In this document: positions 1 to 6,455 of the stretch, piece by piece | How the letters are laid out: every line of letters starts with the position of its first letter | Numbering within the stretch: position 1 is the stretch's first letter | Assembly (NCBI GenBank): GCA_964405735.1 | Contig: CAYOPD010000164.1 | Span: forward strand, 1-8,053 | Source: JADJLQ01 sp964405735 | GTDB lineage: Bacteria; Bacteroidota; Bacteroidia; Chitinophagales; Saprospiraceae | Length of the DNA stretch: 8,053 bases | Direction of reading: 5' to 3' | The notes under the pieces: generated by a model | Databases searched by the model: none | What the model was told of the DNA's origin: nothing | What the model saw: the letters and a program-made list of their open reading frames with translations, nothing else | Made by a program: the position numbers and the translations under genes

Positions 1-2
1 AC

Positions 3-194
3 GGCGTCACTGAACCGGAAGCGCTTTCCACGGCAAAATTTTTTATGAGTAAAAAAGATGAGCTGATGAAAGTGGTTGACGATTTCACCCTTCTTGATGA
101 AAAATCCAGGTCAGGCGTGAAGAAGTTTTTAAATCCCTTCTTTGAGATGATCGAAAGCGAAAAAGTCGTTAAAAAAACCTTCGTTCAGCAATAA
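3..194 (+). CDS. C-terminal fragment of an unidentified protein (5' end outside the window)
   Basis: Frame 3 is open from the window edge to a TAA at 192-194 and gives 63 residues (starting GVTEPEALSTAKFF, ending VVKKTFVQQ). The fragment is rich in lysine and glutamate/aspartate with regularly spaced hydrophobic residues, as in a soluble helical domain. No signal peptide, membrane segment or catalytic motif is visible. I do not recognise the family. The stop lies only 3 bases from the stop of the convergent protease gene, so the two genes are packed tail to tail with no room for a separate terminator. The other two plus frames are closed near the edge (TGA at 11-13 and 46-48), which supports this frame. 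It is judged a real gene end because of this dense packing and the coding-like composition, but nothing can be said about function. Confidence 0.6.
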   Translation, partial: GVTEPEALSTAKFFMSKKDELMKVVDDFTLLDEKSRSGVKKFLNPFFEMIESEKVVKKTFVQQ

Positions 195-197
195 CCA

Positions 198-1283
198 TCA
201 ATCCTCCTGCTTCCAGATCGCCCCATATAAATTGACCAGCTGATCATCGTAGTAGTCGGCTTTTTCCATCAGATGTTTGATCTGGTGGTAACCTTGCTGC
301 ACATCCAGCTGCCGGTCCACCATGATCGTGGAAAGGATGATTTCATTGCCTCGCAGGCTAAGACTGCCCCCTTGCATCAGATGGTTTTGCCTTAGCAGGT
401 ACTCATACAATTCCTGGATCTGGGTTTTGGGCAGGTAACACAGAACCGCATCGCAGAGGATCAATCCGCTTTGATCATGATAAGCGATTTCGATCGTGGC
501 GCTGCCGTGCACCAGCTCCCAGTTGTTGGGGCCGCGGCGGCAAATGTTCACCGCATAACCCAGGCGGATCAGGGTATCCTCAATCGTACGCTGCATGCCT
601 ATGGCTTCATAAGGTTCGGCATCGGAAGGCATCCTGATTTTGGACCCGCAATGAAAACAATAATGGCCGGTGCTGGATTTTCCAAAGACAATGTTGGAAC
701 AGGATTCGCAGCGGGTAGCCTCGTCGCCATGGCCCTGAATGAATGCGGAAAGGGTTTCATCAAGGTAACTGGCCGGCAGGGAAAATCCGATGCTGTTGCC
801 GTTTTGCACTATAAAGGTATTTACCCCGACCACGCGGCCACGGGCATTGATCAATGGTCCTCCACTGTTACCCGGATTGAGGGCTGCATCGTGCTGGATA
901 TACTGGATATCGTTTTGCATATGCATGGTGTTGGAGACGATGCCTTGGGTGGCCGTATATTTTAATCCAAAAGGATGGCCCACGGCGATGATCAGGTCGC
1001 CCTCGTGAAGACGCTGGTTTTTTTCTATTTCTATGCCTTCCACTTCCCTCGCCAATGACGGAGCTTTGATAAAGGAAAGATCAAACTTTTGGTCGAGGTA
1101 AAGGACGCGGGCCATTTGTTTGGGAATCAGCCGCCCTTCTACCACGACCTCATGGTTGTCCCTGACCACATGCTCGTTGGTGACGATGATCCCTTCGTGC
1201 GGCAATAAAAATCCCGTTCCGGTATTATACGGGGTAGCTATCTGTACCACATAATCTTTATAATTCTCAATGATATCTTTCAT
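198..1283 (-). CDS. Cytoplasmic trypsin-like serine protease with zinc ribbon and C-terminal YbjN/chaperone-like domain
   Basis: A 361-residue protein of three parts. Residues about 8-182 are an HtrA/trypsin-type peptidase: TNEHVV supplies His38, FDLSFI supplies Asp68, and GNSGGP supplies the nucleophile Ser140, so the triad is intact. Residues 191-214 form a zinc ribbon with Cys192, Cys195, Cys209 and Cys212 (CxxC-13-CxxC). Residues about 225-355 resemble the YbjN / CesT-like type III chaperone fold. There is no signal peptide, membrane anchor or PDZ domain, unlike classical DegP/HtrA, so it should act in the cytoplasm. The start ATG overlaps the stop of the upstream 442-residue gene by 4 bases (ATGA), showing translational coupling. 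Known: HtrA-type enzymes cleave misfolded or regulatory proteins. Inferred: the ribbon and C-terminal domain choose the substrate or bind the operon partner. The protease call is firm; substrate and trigger are unknown. Confidence 0.93.
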   Translation of the reverse strand: MKDIIENYKDYVVQIATPYNTGTGFLLPHEGIIVTNEHVVRDNHEVVVEGRLIPKQMARVLYLDQKFDLSFIKAPSLAREVEGIEIEKNQRLHEGDLIIAVGHPFGLKYTATQGIVSNTMHMQNDIQYIQHDAALNPGNSGGPLINARGRVVGVNTFIVQNGNSIGFSLPASYLDETLSAFIQGHGDEATRCESCSNIVFGKSSTGHYCFHCGSKIRMPSDAEPYEAIGMQRTIEDTLIRLGYAVNICRRGPNNWELVHGSATIEIAYHDQSGLILCDAVLCYLPKTQIQELYEYLLRQNHLMQGGSLSLRGNEIILSTIMVDRQLDVQQGYHQIKHLMEKADYYDDQLVNLYGAIWKQED

Positions 1284-2608
1284 CGTGCTTTCTGGAGTTG
1301 TAGGCCGCGGATCATCAGCAGGATTCCATGTGCAAAAGCCAAAGGCGAATCGTAACTGAGTTTCTTGTAATCAAAAGTAAGGGCCAGGTAATTTTTCTGG
1401 TGCAACGATTCCAGCCGGTTCAATTCAGACCGGACCGCCCCCTTCAAAATTTTACCCCGGTCCGTCAGGGCTTGATTGCCTTTGATTTTTTTAAAAAAAT
1501 CCGCTTCGGTTACGCGGAAAATCAGGTGCAGGAGGTCTTTGGCCGGCAGAGGAAGCGCAAAATTAAATAAACTAAACCCGGCTATGTATTCCACCATGGC
1601 CAGCGCATATTCGTTGTATTCCTGGTCGATATACCATTGGATCGACTGGGTCTCCCGGTCAATCAGTTCATGCAGAACCGGAAGGGTGGCGGGGGTTGTA
1701 ATCCCAAAGGTGGAAATGGTATGGTAGATTTCGCCCGTGAGATCGGCATCTCTCATTTGCCTGAGTTTGGACATTTCCTGCCTCAGGTGTTTGAGTTTCA
1801 ACTGAATATTTTTCTGGTCCTGGGCAAAATAACTTTTATGGATCTGTTCTATCTTATCCACGAGGCTGCCTTCCGGCCGGATGAGATAGTCCAGTTTATA
1901 CATGGCCGCGAGCAGGATATATCCGGTAGCCGCCGGATATTGTTCGGTTTTCAGTTTACCATGATCCGCCAGGTGCAGGGCATTATCGATGACCGACCTG
2001 AAAAAAGCCAGTTTATGGCTGGCTTCCACAGGAAGAGCCGGTTCGATCTTTCCGGACCGGACTGGTTGAAGAAAAGAAAACTCCTGCAGCAGGAGGTCAT
2101 CCTGCTTGTCCGCATGGATGGAAAGTTCTTTCAATGCGAAATACAATTTATACGGGGAGGCATCGGTCAGTGGGGTATCAAAACACAAAACAATGACCCG
2201 GTCTTCCGTCAATCCATAACGCACATATTTCAATTCATAGTTGAGGTCCAGCAGCCGCCGCATAAACCCGATGTTCATCTCCGAAGCCATCGCGATCCGG
2301 CATTCGACAAAAACGACTCCGTTCTTTAACCGGACTTCAATGGTTTTGGAACCCTGCAGAATATCAAAATACACCGGCTGCTCGCTGTGCAGGATGATGT
2401 TGGAGCCGTCCGGGTTTTTGATGTACTCGATAAAATCAAGGAGGGATTTTCTGAACTCCTGTTTTTCAAATTGTTCGATAGCCCGGTCCCAGGCTTCGGA
2501 CTGGGCTTCGGTTTTATATGCATCGGTATACCTGCCGAAGCTGGCTTCGTAACATAAAGGATCCTCAGGCTGGCTTTTTTTGCTGAAAAGGCGGTCAAAA
2601 AAGTCCAT
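1280..2608 (-). CDS. Uncharacterised protein with N-terminal YbjN/chaperone-like domain, cotranscribed with protease
   Basis: A 442-residue soluble protein without signal peptide or clear membrane helix. Residues about 70-175 have the alternating strand/helix pattern of YbjN or CesT-like chaperones. The stretch RRLLDLNYEL ... DRVIVLCFDTPLTDASPYK ... ALKELSIHADKQDDLL (about 117-173) lines up by eye with the last 65 residues of the downstream protease. Residues about 195-440 are predicted largely helical, with a charged, coiled-coil-like segment around 265-290 and hydrophobic helices near 335-365 and 422-437; I recognise no family there. It is the first gene of a two-gene unit: its TGA stop overlaps the protease ATG by 4 bases. 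A promoter-like sequence sits just upstream (2630-2659). The start at 2608 is chosen as the first ATG after that promoter; its leader is A/T rich with no Shine-Dalgarno site. Role is inferred only from context: partner, adaptor or substrate of the protease. Confidence 0.88.
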   Translation of the reverse strand: MDFFDRLFSKKSQPEDPLCYEASFGRYTDAYKTEAQSEAWDRAIEQFEKQEFRKSLLDFIEYIKNPDGSNIILHSEQPVYFDILQGSKTIEVRLKNGVVFVECRIAMASEMNIGFMRRLLDLNYELKYVRYGLTEDRVIVLCFDTPLTDASPYKLYFALKELSIHADKQDDLLLQEFSFLQPVRSGKIEPALPVEASHKLAFFRSVIDNALHLADHGKLKTEQYPAATGYILLAAMYKLDYLIRPEGSLVDKIEQIHKSYFAQDQKNIQLKLKHLRQEMSKLRQMRDADLTGEIYHTISTFGITTPATLPVLHELIDRETQSIQWYIDQEYNEYALAMVEYIAGFSLFNFALPLPAKDLLHLIFRVTEADFFKKIKGNQALTDRGKILKGAVRSELNRLESLHQKNYLALTFDYKKLSYDSPLAFAHGILLMIRGLQLQKAR

Positions 2609-2629
2609 TATTTATTTTAAAATATGGCG

Positions 2630-2659
2630 CAAAATAAGGAAGTAAAGGATCTCGACAAA
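2630..2659 (-). promoter_or_regulatory. Bacteroidota-type promoter for the YbjN-like/protease operon
   Basis: Read on the minus strand, TTTG (2659-2656) is followed after 18 bases by TTATTTTG (2637-2630). This fits the Bacteroidota housekeeping pattern of a -33 TTTG and a -7 TAnnTTTG with one mismatch (T for A at the second position). Transcription would start near 2624, about 15 bases before the ATG at 2608. It lies in the 69-base gap shared with the divergent GSCFA gene. The match is by eye. Confidence 0.45.
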
Positions 2660-2677
2660 TGAACCTACCTTGTAACC

Positions 2678-3637
2678 ATGTCCGGGCCTGTTTTTAGAAC
2701 CGAAATCAGACTGACCCCTTCCCCCTGGAAAATCAAACACATGGACAGGATCTTTTGTATCGGGTCCTGTTTTGCAGAACACCTGCATATGCAATTCCAG
2801 GCAAGCGGTTTTCACAGTGCGTGTAATCCATGTGGCATCGTATACAATCCGTTAAGCATCGGCATCCAGATCACCCGTATCCTGGAGGGAAAAAGCTGGG
2901 AGGAAAATGACCTTATTCATTACCGCGGACTTTATCACGGATTGCATCATCATGGCTCCTTTTCTTCCCCCGAAAAGGAGCTCTGCCTGGCCAGGATGAA
3001 TGATTCGCTGTACAAAGCGCGGGACTGGTTTGACCGGATCGATGTTCTGGTATTGACCCTGGGCACCGCGATCTGGTACAAACATCAAGCCAGCGGCCAG
3101 GCCGTTGCCAACTGCCATAAGATCCCTGCCGTTGAGTTTGAAAGACGGTTTATGAGTACGGCAGACTTAGTCCAATCCATTGAAGGCTGGCTGCCCGAAT
3201 TGCAAAAACGAAGGCCCGGGATAAAAATCATTCTTACGATCAGCCCGGTCCGCTACCTGAAAGAAGGGTTCCGGGACAACAGCGTCAGCAAGGCTACCCT
3301 GGTGCTTGCCGCGGAACAACTCAGCCGCCTTTACGACGTGGTCTCCTATTTCCCGGCTTACGAGATCCTCCTGGACGACCTCAGGGATTACCGGTTTTAT
3401 AAAGAAGATATGGTACACCCCTCTGATCAGGCCGTTCAATACATATGGGCAGGTTTTCAATCGGTATATTTTTCAACGGAAACTCGGCAAATGGTGAATG
3501 AAGTGAATAAACTGATTGAAGCCAGAGCCCATCGTCCCCTGCATCCTGCAAGCCCTGAACACAAAACTTTTGTCGCCCGCATGGAATCCCTTGAAAAGGA
3601 ACTTAGATCGAAATACCCTGAGCTGGGGCTGGAATAA
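2678..3637 (+). CDS. GSCFA domain-containing protein (SGNH-like hydrolase fold)
   Basis: A 319-residue protein with the family-naming motif G29-S30-C31-F32-A33 (in IGSCFAEHL) near its N-terminus. Other family blocks are visible: LTLGTAIWY (127-134), VANCHKIP (143-150), ISPVRYLKEGFRDNSVSKA (188-206) and DMVHPSD (244-250). By analogy with SGNH/GDSL hydrolases, Ser30 would be the nucleophile and Asp244/His247 the C-terminal catalytic pair; this is inference from the fold, and the substrate of the family is not established. The length is about normal and the protein is complete. There is no signal peptide, so it is probably cytoplasmic. The start at 2678 is preferred because FRTEIRL immediately after it is the usual N-terminal block. 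It diverges from the YbjN-like/protease operon over 69 bases, stands alone, and ends about 70 bases before a strong terminator. No clear promoter or Shine-Dalgarno site was found for it. Confidence 0.95.
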   Translation: MSGPVFRTEIRLTPSPWKIKHMDRIFCIGSCFAEHLHMQFQASGFHSACNPCGIVYNPLSIGIQITRILEGKSWEENDLIHYRGLYHGLHHHGSFSSPEKELCLARMNDSLYKARDWFDRIDVLVLTLGTAIWYKHQASGQAVANCHKIPAVEFERRFMSTADLVQSIEGWLPELQKRRPGIKIILTISPVRYLKEGFRDNSVSKATLVLAAEQLSRLYDVVSYFPAYEILLDDLRDYRFYKEDMVHPSDQAVQYIWAGFQSVYFSTETRQMVNEVNKLIEARAHRPLHPASPEHKTFVARMESLEKELRSKYPELGLE

Positions 3638-3707
3638 AAGATTTTAATAAATGCCTTCCGTTTATTCCTTCGTCAATAAGCATTGAGGCCGCTCAAATAA
3701 GGCAAAC

Positions 3708-3757
3708 AAAAAACCCGACAACATTTCCGGGGTTAGGAAATGCTGCGGGTTTTTATT
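3708..3757. terminator. Bidirectional intrinsic terminator between convergent genes
   Basis: The left arm (AAAAACCCG at 3709-3717, then CATTTCC at 3722-3728) pairs with the right arm (GGAAATG at 3736-3742, then CGGGTTTTT at 3746-3754). The loop is GGGGTTA, with one bulged base and one A/C mismatch inside the stem. A T-run closes the structure on the plus strand. On the minus strand the same stem ends in GGG followed by six T. It therefore can stop both the GSCFA transcript and the opposing sigma-operon transcript. Confidence 0.85.
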
Positions 3758-3923
3758 GAAAAGACTCACTCTAAATTTCAAACGATTCATGATTCCGCAA
3801 CTGGAACAAGAAACTGCGGTTATCCAGGAAAGGATTTTATTTCATCCGGTATACAGGTAAACCGCATTCCATCATGATTGCTACATTCATCACAAAGGTA
3901 TTTCGCTTCTTTGCTCCTGCTTT

Positions 3924-3947
3924 CACCCCAAAAGGGGGAAAGGGGTG
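3924..3947. repeat. CACCCC/GGGGTG inverted repeat
   Basis: CACCCC (3924-3929) and GGGGTG (3942-3947) are perfect inverted arms around a 12-base spacer that itself begins AAAAGGGGG, so the C-run can pair with either G-run. It stands out as a G/C block in otherwise A/T-rich spacer DNA. No T-run follows on the plus strand, so it is not an obvious terminator. Confidence 0.5.
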
Positions 3948-3976
3948 CGCAACATCATAAAGTATTGTTAAGTGAT

Positions 3977-4045
3977 TAAGCATATCCTGATAACTCCGGC
4001 TGAGTTTAAAGGTTACGCTTCAAAGCCTGAAATTTTATATGCTTA
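3977..4045. repeat. 9-base inverted repeat enclosing small hairpins (possible structured RNA)
   Basis: TAAGCATAT (3977-3985) and ATATGCTTA (4037-4045) are perfect inverted arms 51 bases apart. Between them lies a small hairpin AACTC-CGGCT-GAGTT (3992-4006) and a weaker one around GCTTCAAAGC (4017-4026). Together these could fold as a three-way junction of about 69 nucleotides. It sits 23 bases beyond the stop of the last gene of the sigma operon, on that operon's 3' side. The arms are seen; the RNA role is inference. Confidence 0.45.
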
Positions 4046-4067
4046 TTCAGTCTGATTGAGGACGGTT

Positions 4068-4805
4068 TTAGTTTTTTCTGAGATAAACATTGCCGTATTT
4101 CGATTCAAAGCGGTAGCGGGCGCCTTTACCCGGGCGGGCCACGATTTCTGTATGAAAATCCTTTTGTTTTAATCCTTCACCACTGAATGAAATATCCAGG
4201 TTGGTATAGATCTGGCCAAAATCGGTCGAGACAAACAATTCGCCTACCTGTTGAGCAAAAAGAGCTGCATCCACTCCGCCATAGGTTGATATCGCGGACA
4301 AGGGCATGGATTGTTTCAGGTTTTTCAGTTCCACGATCCCATATACCGATTCCACGCTTACGGGGTGGTTGGCCGGAACCTTGATGTCGAGGCTGATTTC
4401 GATATCGGAGCCCCTGTTCATGAAATCAAACGAAGCACCATTGGCTTGTTTGTATTTTTCAAATTCTGTTTTGTTTTTAAAGACGATTTTTTCTTCTCCC
4501 CGCCGGATGGTGATCTGTTGGGGCAGGGATTTGATATTGGGGATTTCCCCCTTCACCTTCACCTCATTGCCCGAAACCACCGAGGTGAGCACAAAAGCAT
4601 CATCGTGTTCACCGTTGTTGATACTGACCGACCCGGTGATCTGGATTTCGTTTTTGTCCCAGCTGCTGACCCGGATCAGGTTTGGATAGTCAAAATGCAA
4701 CTGCACGCTTTGGCCGGAGCTTACCGGTATGGATTTACTCACAGGGGTTTGTGCGGGACAAAAGCCAGCCCAGCCTGCAGAAAGCAGGAATAGGATTATT
4801 TTCAT
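4068..4805 (-). CDS. Exported DUF4097-like beta-repeat protein (second of a tandem pair)
   Basis: A 245-residue protein. Residues 1-19 (MKIILFLLSAGWAGFCPAQ) are a signal peptide; the Cys16 context lacks a lipobox, so it is probably not a lipoprotein. The mature part is strand-rich. From about residue 135 it shows regularly spaced aromatic-Gly turns: VYGIVEL (Y155), TYGGVDA (Y175), DFGQIY (F196) and KYGNVYLRK (Y237). This is typical of the DUF4097 / putative adhesin right-handed beta-repeat proteins. The C-terminus YGNVYLRKN closely matches the YSKIYLRKK end of the upstream neighbour, suggesting an old duplication. A polar insert (about 95-132) is absent from the neighbour. It is the last gene of the ECF operon, 45 bases after the previous stop, with no Shine-Dalgarno site in its leader. 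It is likely periplasmic or on the outer surface; its partner is unknown. Confidence 0.85.
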   Translation of the reverse strand: MKIILFLLSAGWAGFCPAQTPVSKSIPVSSGQSVQLHFDYPNLIRVSSWDKNEIQITGSVSINNGEHDDAFVLTSVVSGNEVKVKGEIPNIKSLPQQITIRRGEEKIVFKNKTEFEKYKQANGASFDFMNRGSDIEISLDIKVPANHPVSVESVYGIVELKNLKQSMPLSAISTYGGVDAALFAQQVGELFVSTDFGQIYTNLDISFSGEGLKQKDFHTEIVARPGKGARYRFESKYGNVYLRKN

Positions 4806-4850
4806 GGATGTTGGATTATTTTCTGGTGAGAAGGTAAAGGCCTGGCGAGG

Positions 4851-5630
4851 TTATTTTTTTCTCAGGTAGATCTTGCTGTAATCCGACCGGAGATCCACCT
4901 TGATGCCTCCGCCGTTGATTTTACCCTGTACTTTATTGCCGCCCATGGTGATCATGTCCCCGTCTTTTTCAGCAGGTTTGACGATCTCAATTTTGAATTC
5001 GGGGGCCACCAGCATTTCGCCATAAGAGGTTTTCATACTGAGGTCTGCTTTCAGGCTCTGCGGCAGGGTGACATCAACCGTGCTGTAAATGGATATCAGG
5101 GATACCGGCCCTTTCACGGTATTGGCAAACTCCGCATCAATGGGGCTGTAGATCGTCTTCACGGTCACCGGGCCCGTAATGCCTTCCAGTTCAATGCCGT
5201 TGTATGTGGCTGAGATTTCAAGTTCATTTTCCAGGTTTTTAAACTTCGCCTTACCCCCGTATTGTGATTCATAATCGTATGCGATAATCACCCCTTTGGG
5301 AACCAGGACCCTGATTTCCGGGGATTTGGTTTTAGAAAGGGGGCTCACGACCAGGACGTCCCCCTTGGAAGAAACATTGATGCCCAACCGGGTATTATCC
5401 TCCATACCCATGGCATTGATGGCCACGAGTCCCGCGGCGCGTTCGTCTTTTTCATTCTCCCCGTCTTTAGAAGAAAAGATTATTTCATTTCCGGCATGGC
5501 CCTCTACCGTGACGTTGCCGATATGCAATTCAAGGCGGCCCGAAGTTTTGGCGACTTTATATTCCTGAGCCCGCCCGGCTACGATGATAAAAATCAAGCA
5601 GAGGGTAAACAGTATTTTTCCAGTATTCAT
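4851..5630 (-). CDS. Exported DUF4097-like beta-repeat protein (first of a tandem pair)
   Basis: A 259-residue protein. Residues 1-21 form a signal peptide (hydrophobic core ILFTLCLIFIIVA, likely cut after GRA). The rest is strand-rich, with a repeat of roughly 20 residues in which a tyrosine marks each turn: TYNGIELEG (Y143), IYSPIDAEF (Y161), IYSTVDVTL (Y182), TSYGEMLVA (Y203) and DYSKIYLRKK (Y251). This matches the DUF4097 / putative adhesin beta-helix group. In other bacteria such proteins sit beside envelope-stress regulators; no biochemical activity is established. It follows the anti-sigma/HEAT gene by 48 bases and precedes its paralogue by 45 bases. The leader before the ATG is A/C rich (AAAACAAACAAAC), typical of Bacteroidota translation starts. 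It is inferred to be an output or sensed component of the sigma-factor system. Confidence 0.87.
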   Translation of the reverse strand: MNTGKILFTLCLIFIIVAGRAQEYKVAKTSGRLELHIGNVTVEGHAGNEIIFSSKDGENEKDERAAGLVAINAMGMEDNTRLGINVSSKGDVLVVSPLSKTKSPEIRVLVPKGVIIAYDYESQYGGKAKFKNLENELEISATYNGIELEGITGPVTVKTIYSPIDAEFANTVKGPVSLISIYSTVDVTLPQSLKADLSMKTSYGEMLVAPEFKIEIVKPAEKDGDMITMGGNKVQGKINGGGIKVDLRSDYSKIYLRKK

Positions 5631-5678
5631 GTTTGTTTGTTTTAAAAATTGAAAGTTTAGAATGTGAATGAATGTATA

Positions 5679-6455
5679 TTAAGTTAACTTGAATATGCCT
5701 TTATAAGCCTCGTCTTTCACCGCTTTGACCGGCGAATTGCCGCGGGTAATTTTTTCGAGATCCTTCAGGATGGATTTTTCTTTCATCTGAACCAGCCATT
5801 GAATCAGCGCAATCTGGACCACCGGATCGGTCTGGCGGTTCAGGGAACCGATTAATAATAGCCTCACCCGTTCATCCCGGTAAAAACGGCTGAGCGCCTC
5901 CAGGGCAGCAAGACGTACATTGGAACTCGGATCTTCCTCCATGGCTTTGGCAAGGACGTTTATAATCTCCTCATCGGCGTTACTGAGCTCGTTTGCTGCG
6001 TAGGCCCCCATCATTCGCTGACTGGCGGAATGTTCATCCTGAAGCTGGCTCAGGACCAATTGTTTGGTTTCGGCCAGTTCCCTTTGGAGCCTTGCCACTT
6101 CTGCTTTCTGGTCCAGGGTGGATTTGATCAGATACCCGCCCCCACCTGCAAGGATCAACAGTACCAGGGAAGCTGCAATTTTAAACCAGGTTGAAAAAAA
6201 CAGGGTTTTGGATTCCGGCCTGGCCTGGGACGTGTATCCATCAAGCCAGTCCTCATACCTGCGTATGAGTTTCCCGGAGGGTACTTCGGGAACATCTTCC
6301 TCCAGGCTTTGCAGCAGGCTTTTTAGTTGCTTGTATTCCTCCCGGCCGGCAGGATTTTCATCCAGCCAGCGATCGATTGCCGTTTTTTCTGCTTCGGGCA
6401 ACCGGCCATCTATATATTCGATCAGTTTTTCCCTGATCCGGTCCTGTTCAGTCAT
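5679..6455 (-). CDS. Membrane-spanning anti-sigma-like protein with C-terminal HEAT repeats
   Basis: A 258-residue protein. Residues 1-50 (LIEYIDGRLPEAEKTAIDRWL ... PAGREEY) have the shape of an anti-sigma N-terminal helical domain. There is no cysteine anywhere, so the usual zinc-binding HxxxCxxC is missing. Residues about 88-110 (FSTWFKIAASLVLLILAGGGGYLI) are the single membrane helix. Residues about 112-145 look like a coiled coil. Residues about 163-256 form three HEAT-type helical repeats (NVRLAALEALSRF, PVVQIALIQWLVQM, PVKAVKDEAYKGI). The expected topology is N-terminus in the cytoplasm binding the sigma factor and HEAT repeats in the periplasm as sensor. The start overlaps the sigma gene's stop by 4 bases (6452-6455), so the two are coupled as usual for sigma/anti-sigma pairs. 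The anti-sigma role is inferred from context and domain shape. Confidence 0.82.
   Translation of the reverse strand: MTEQDRIREKLIEYIDGRLPEAEKTAIDRWLDENPAGREEYKQLKSLLQSLEEDVPEVPSGKLIRRYEDWLDGYTSQARPESKTLFFSTWFKIAASLVLLILAGGGGYLIKSTLDQKAEVARLQRELAETKQLVLSQLQDEHSASQRMMGAYAANELSNADEEIINVLAKAMEEDPSSNVRLAALEALSRFYRDERVRLLLIGSLNRQTDPVVQIALIQWLVQMKEKSILKDLEKITRGNSPVKAVKDEAYKGIFKLT

Larger units (their letters stand above)
3638..4067. other. Gene-free region between convergent units, with terminator and inverted repeats
   Basis: About 430 bases lie between the GSCFA stop and the stop of the second DUF4097-like gene. They contain a bidirectional terminator (3708-3757), a short segment repeated in the other long intergenic region (3750-3776), a C/G-rich inverted repeat (3924-3947) and a 9-base perfect inverted repeat enclosing smaller hairpins (3977-4045). 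The longest open frames are too short and lack coding character, so no gene is called. On the minus strand this would be a long 3' untranslated region of the sigma-factor operon. Confidence 0.7.

Noticed and set aside
471..965. 164-codon open frame on the plus strand
   Set aside because: It lies wholly antisense to the protease gene, whose catalytic motifs prove the minus strand codes here.
2671..2676. TGTAAC as an ECF -35 box before the GSCFA gene
   Set aside because: It touches the start codon, leaving no room for a -10 box or leader, and the conserved FRTEI block requires that start.
2612..2815. 67-codon minus-strand frame in the GSCFA promoter region
   Set aside because: It is antisense to the conserved GSCFA N-terminus and crosses the promoter-like region.
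3789..3860. Short plus-strand frame (MIPQLEQETAVIQERILF...) after the terminator
   Set aside because: Only 23 codons, no ribosome site or promoter, and it begins downstream of a strong terminator.
4743..4805. Lipoprotein signal on the second DUF4097-like protein (Cys16)
   Set aside because: The residues before the cysteine (AGF) do not fit a lipobox, and PAQ at 17-19 offers a normal signal peptidase I site.
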